The position numbers and the translations under genes are program-made. Shown one piece after another: positions 61,273 to 64,000 of a stretch of 64,000 bases of DNA. The notes below the pieces were generated by a model. It saw only the letters and a program-made list of their open reading frames with translations, did no database searches and had not been told where the DNA came from. The stretch lies in assembly GCA_027627225.1 (NCBI GenBank), contig CM051027.1, positions 89,960,151-90,024,150 on the forward strand, read 5' to 3'. Source of the stretch: Congeria kusceri. Taxonomy: Eukaryota; Mollusca; Bivalvia; Myida; Dreissenidae. Positions within the stretch are counted from its first letter, which is position 1, and each line of letters begins with the position of its first letter.

Positions 61273-61376
61273 TAGATTATTCCTCGTGAAAGTGAAAGTC
61301 GTTTTTCACTGATAACAAAAGGGTTGTGTCAGATTGTTGTCTCAGTTTAGAGGTCAGATTTAGGTTAGATATTTAT

Positions 61377-63131
61377 AGAACAGAACAGAACAGAACTTTT
61401 ATTGGTGACTTGCACAAAAGTACATCGTCAAAGCAAATTCAGTACAAATAAACAATTATATGTCACATAATAAGTTAAAAGGCTTAGAGAGTAGATACCA
61501 TACAATACAGTCTTTTGAGAAAATAAGAAAAAAAGAAAGGAAAAAGAGGGTGAACAAAATCAATGAATAGCTAATAGCGTGGAATTTCTAAGAGCCAACG
61601 CCTGCTTTAAAAATCTAGCAACATTAAGCAATACCGTTCTATTTTGCGTATTGATTAATTCAAGAAATTTAAACATTGAAGGTTTCTTAAAATAATAACG
61701 GGATAAAAATTTCTTAAATCTTCGAATAAAGGGCATATACACATAAAATGATATTCGTCTTCAATATCATTTTTATTGCATAATAAGCAAAAACGTTGAT
61801 TTCTGTCAATTCTATTCCTACTATACCGGCCTGTTTGAATTCGGAGGGGATGTTCTGACAGTCTAAGCCTCGTGAAGAAGCATCTTAGATTATGTGGTAA
61901 GGTATCAAGATAAGTTTCATATTCAAATCTGTGTTTAATATGTTTATAGTTTTCGAGTGCGGCATTTCTTTCTATCCCCACTGACCATTGTTGTATAAAT
62001 ACTTCAATAACACGCTGTTTAAACATCGGAAGAAACGAAGTAACATCAACATTTGCACAATTGTCAAAAACATATGAAAAACCGTGATCATTTAACAATT
62101 TTTTAACATTGGAAACCCAATTTGGTAACCCTTTCTCACAATCTAGAAGGGCTTGGTGGTATACTGTTTTCAATATAATATTATAAGTGTGTAATAATTT
62201 ACACCAATATTTTATAATTTTAACATATCTTGAAATATACAAAGGGTAACGGCCCAATTCGCCATAAACACCAACAGATGATGCATTTGTTTTAATTTGA
62301 AGAATTTGTTTACAAAATTTAAGATGAATTCGTTCTATCTCTTTCGACTTTGAATTCCCCCATACCTCTGAAGCATATCCTAAAATCGACCCAACAAAAG
62401 CATCAAATAATTGACATAACAATTTGGGCTTCAGTTGATAACGTTTACAATTATTAAGTAAAACATGTAATGCCTTTATAGCTTTTCCGGCCAGGTATTC
62501 CTGGTTAAGACTGAAGTTACCCGTATAATTGAACACAGTACCTAGGTAGTTAAAATCATTAACCACTTCGATAGGCTTGTCATCATATACCCAATGTTCG
62601 TTTGGAAATAGTTTACCTCGCTTACGAAAAACCATTATTTTTGTTTTATCAGTATTAACTTTAAGACCCCATTTGTCACAGTAAGTTTTTAAACAATTCA
62701 AATTCTCTTGTAACTCAAGTGGTGTTTTGGCAAATATGGCCATATCGTCAGCAAACAACAAAAGAATAATAACAATGTCATCAAGAAGCAATCCCGAATC
62801 AACATTATTTTGCAAATATAACTCAACATCTTCAACAAATAAGGAGAAAAGTAGAGGGGAAATAACCTCCCCTTGCCTCAAACCAACGGCGCAATCGAAA
62901 AAATCAGTGTAGCTATTACATACTTTAACACAAGATTTAACTTTCTGGTACATGTCCCGTATAACTCTTAATAATTTACCTTGGATTCCGGTCTTGTAAA
63001 GCTTTAACCATAGCGCATTCCTATATATAGAATCAAAACATTTAAACATGTCCACATATACAACATACAGACGTTTGTTATCATTTAAATATTTCTGAAC
63101 TAAAGACATTAATACAAAAATAGCTGTGGGT
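61377..63131 (-). pseudogene. 5'-truncated LINE: reverse transcriptase to 3' tail
   Basis: A 484-codon minus-strand frame (63109-61655) begins inside the reverse transcriptase and runs through 'YVVYVDMFKCFDSI', 'GLRQGEVISPLLFSLF' and the catalytic 'FADDMAIF' near 62750 to the C-terminal knuckle ('CLLCNK', 'YHFMC') near 61790. Homology to the other LINEs begins at about 63131; upstream a stop and unrelated sequence follow, so the copy is 5'-truncated, as is usual for LINE insertions. The final 3' part of the frame is shifted (61742-61560). The element ends in 'AATAAAAG' followed by four GTTCT units (61396-61377). Confidence 0.85.
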
Positions 63132-63562
63132 TATCGTGACTGGTTTTAGAGCCGGGTATTACAGTAGTAGTCCACCTTGAATGATTGTGCGTAGTGACGT
63201 CGTGTAGCAGTTGGTTCCCTTGACTTGATTAATTTAATTGTAGTAAGCTCCCTTGCGTCTGCTTTAACATAAAGCGTCGTCTACTTAATTGAAGTCAAAC
63301 GCAGAATTAAAATAACTTATTACTTTGAAAGTTTAGTTGTTCACTTTGTGAATGTAAGTATGAAATAAAATGTGATTTTGCAGTTAACACAATGTGTTGC
63401 TTGTTATTGTTTGTACACTGAATTAAATACCGCACATAAATATTGCCTTATTGTTGTATTCGCTTAAATAATTAAGCATAATAATGTGTTTACAATAATT
63501 ACATGGTATTTGTTTTACAGTTATTACAACTAATTGCTTCTTATTGATATTTTGCTTTGAGA
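63132..63562. other. Region upstream of the last reading frame
   Basis: 'TGGTTTTAGAGCCGGG' at 63141 vaguely resembles an initiator-tRNA primer site of LTR elements (TGGTATCAGAGCC). A splice acceptor 'GTATTTGTTTTACAG' ends at 63520. Either the start of an LTR element or 5' UTR of a host gene is possible. Confidence 0.3.
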
Positions 63563-64000
63563 ATGGCAGAAGCAATTAGTGAAAGAGATTTGCGCCGTAT
63601 CAGGAGAGAGCAGTTAAGGGAAGAAATTTTGAAGGAGGAACAAGAATTAAAGGAAAGGAGAATAAGAGAGAGGCTTGATAGAGAATTACAGAGTGAGGTG
63701 TCCAACATCTTGGATGAACATGACAGCATTATATCAAACGTGAACACAATCGATGAATATTTATATGGAGAGACAATGAATAGCATTGAACATATATCTA
63801 AAAATGGAAAATCACGGGACTGCTTGGAAACCCAAGTAAAGGAAACCACACCAGATTCTTTATGTTACTTGGATGAGCACATGAGGAGACTTGATAACAC
63901 ATTACGTGAATTAAACATAGGAGATCGTGACGATGAAAATATAAATTATTCCTCGAGTGAATACCACATACAGACAAGAATTAGGGACAATTCTTCAATT
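63563..64000 (+). CDS. N-terminal part of a charged coiled-coil protein, runs off the window
   Basis: ATG at 63563 with a reasonable start context (GAGAATGG) is the first in frame after a TGA at 63545, and 146 codons follow without a stop to the window end. The first 45 residues ('ERDLRRIRREQLREEILKEE') are almost all Arg, Glu, Leu and Lys and would form a long charged helix. A more polar part with 'LDEHMRRLDNTLRELN' follows. No domain is recognised. It could be Gag of an LTR retrotransposon or a host protein. Only the minus-strand shadow of this stretch gives a closed open frame. Confidence 0.6.
   Translation, partial: MAEAISERDLRRIRREQLREEILKEEQELKERRIRERLDRELQSEVSNILDEHDSIISNVNTIDEYLYGETMNSIEHISKNGKSRDCLETQVKETTPDSLCYLDEHMRRLDNTLRELNIGDRDDENINYSSSEYHIQTRIRDNSSI

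Overview
The window is eukaryotic nuclear DNA from an animal, most likely a bivalve mollusc. It is AT-rich and intron-rich (GT/AG exons with long introns) and is dominated by mobile and tandemly repeated DNA. The bivalve call rests on dispersed repeats I recognise from clam and mussel genomes (the 'GCTCACCTGAGCAC' repeat, the 'GGGAAAACCGGACTTAATGC' fold-back element, several units of about 160-195 bp) and on a Mag-type Ty3/gypsy element laid out like the bivalve Steamer family. The species cannot be fixed from sequence alone.

Layout. 1-2.7 kb: ruined LINE (+). 3.3-4.6 kb: very large GTA/TAG microsatellite. 5.0-8.0 kb: exons of a SET-domain (KMT5A-like) gene with a frameshift, followed by acidic exons. 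8.15-8.77 kb: 51-bp satellite. 8.8-10.4 kb: three in-phase exons ending in a stop. 12.7-13.7 kb: HECT-like coding sequence with one in-frame stop. 15.8-17 kb: composite dispersed repeat. 17.4-20.3 kb (-): two-exon DDE integrase/transposase pseudogene. 22.0-22.8 kb: possible hAT-like non-autonomous element. 23.1-24.9 kb: 60-bp satellite of about 30 units. 25-33 kb: dispersed repeats, including a palindromic repeat array and a 935-bp TIR element nested in another repeat.

34.9-46.5 kb is the most informative part. A decayed minus-strand gene (35.57-42.44 kb) has been split twice: by a 1.2-kb TIR element with CCTATG target duplications, and by a young, intact 4,577-bp LTR retrotransposon (188-bp LTRs differing at one base, TGTGT target duplications, one 1,322-codon Gag-Pol frame). 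Downstream on the plus strand (42.6-46.4 kb) is a multi-exon gene whose exons encode a zinc-finger-like motif, a tyrosine-recombinase C-terminal half and a SANT/Myb-like end.

49.4-54.9 kb: nearly intact LINE (-) with ORF1 and ORF2 in one frame separated by a TAG and a single frameshift in an A7 run. 55.8 kb: 140-bp fold-back. 56.7-57.4 kb: fragment of a different LINE. 58.6-60.4 kb (-): two-exon gene for a small secreted cysteine-rich peptide. 60.7-61.1 kb: 73-bp direct duplication. 61.4-63.1 kb (-): 5'-truncated LINE. 63.56-64.0 kb (+): start of a coiled-coil reading frame leaving the window.

The genes do not form one pathway. The best candidates for something new are the recombinase-like gene with its possible link to the SET-domain exons, the twice-interrupted minus-strand gene, and the cysteine-rich peptide gene. 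All exon calls come from reading frame, splice consensus and phase only.
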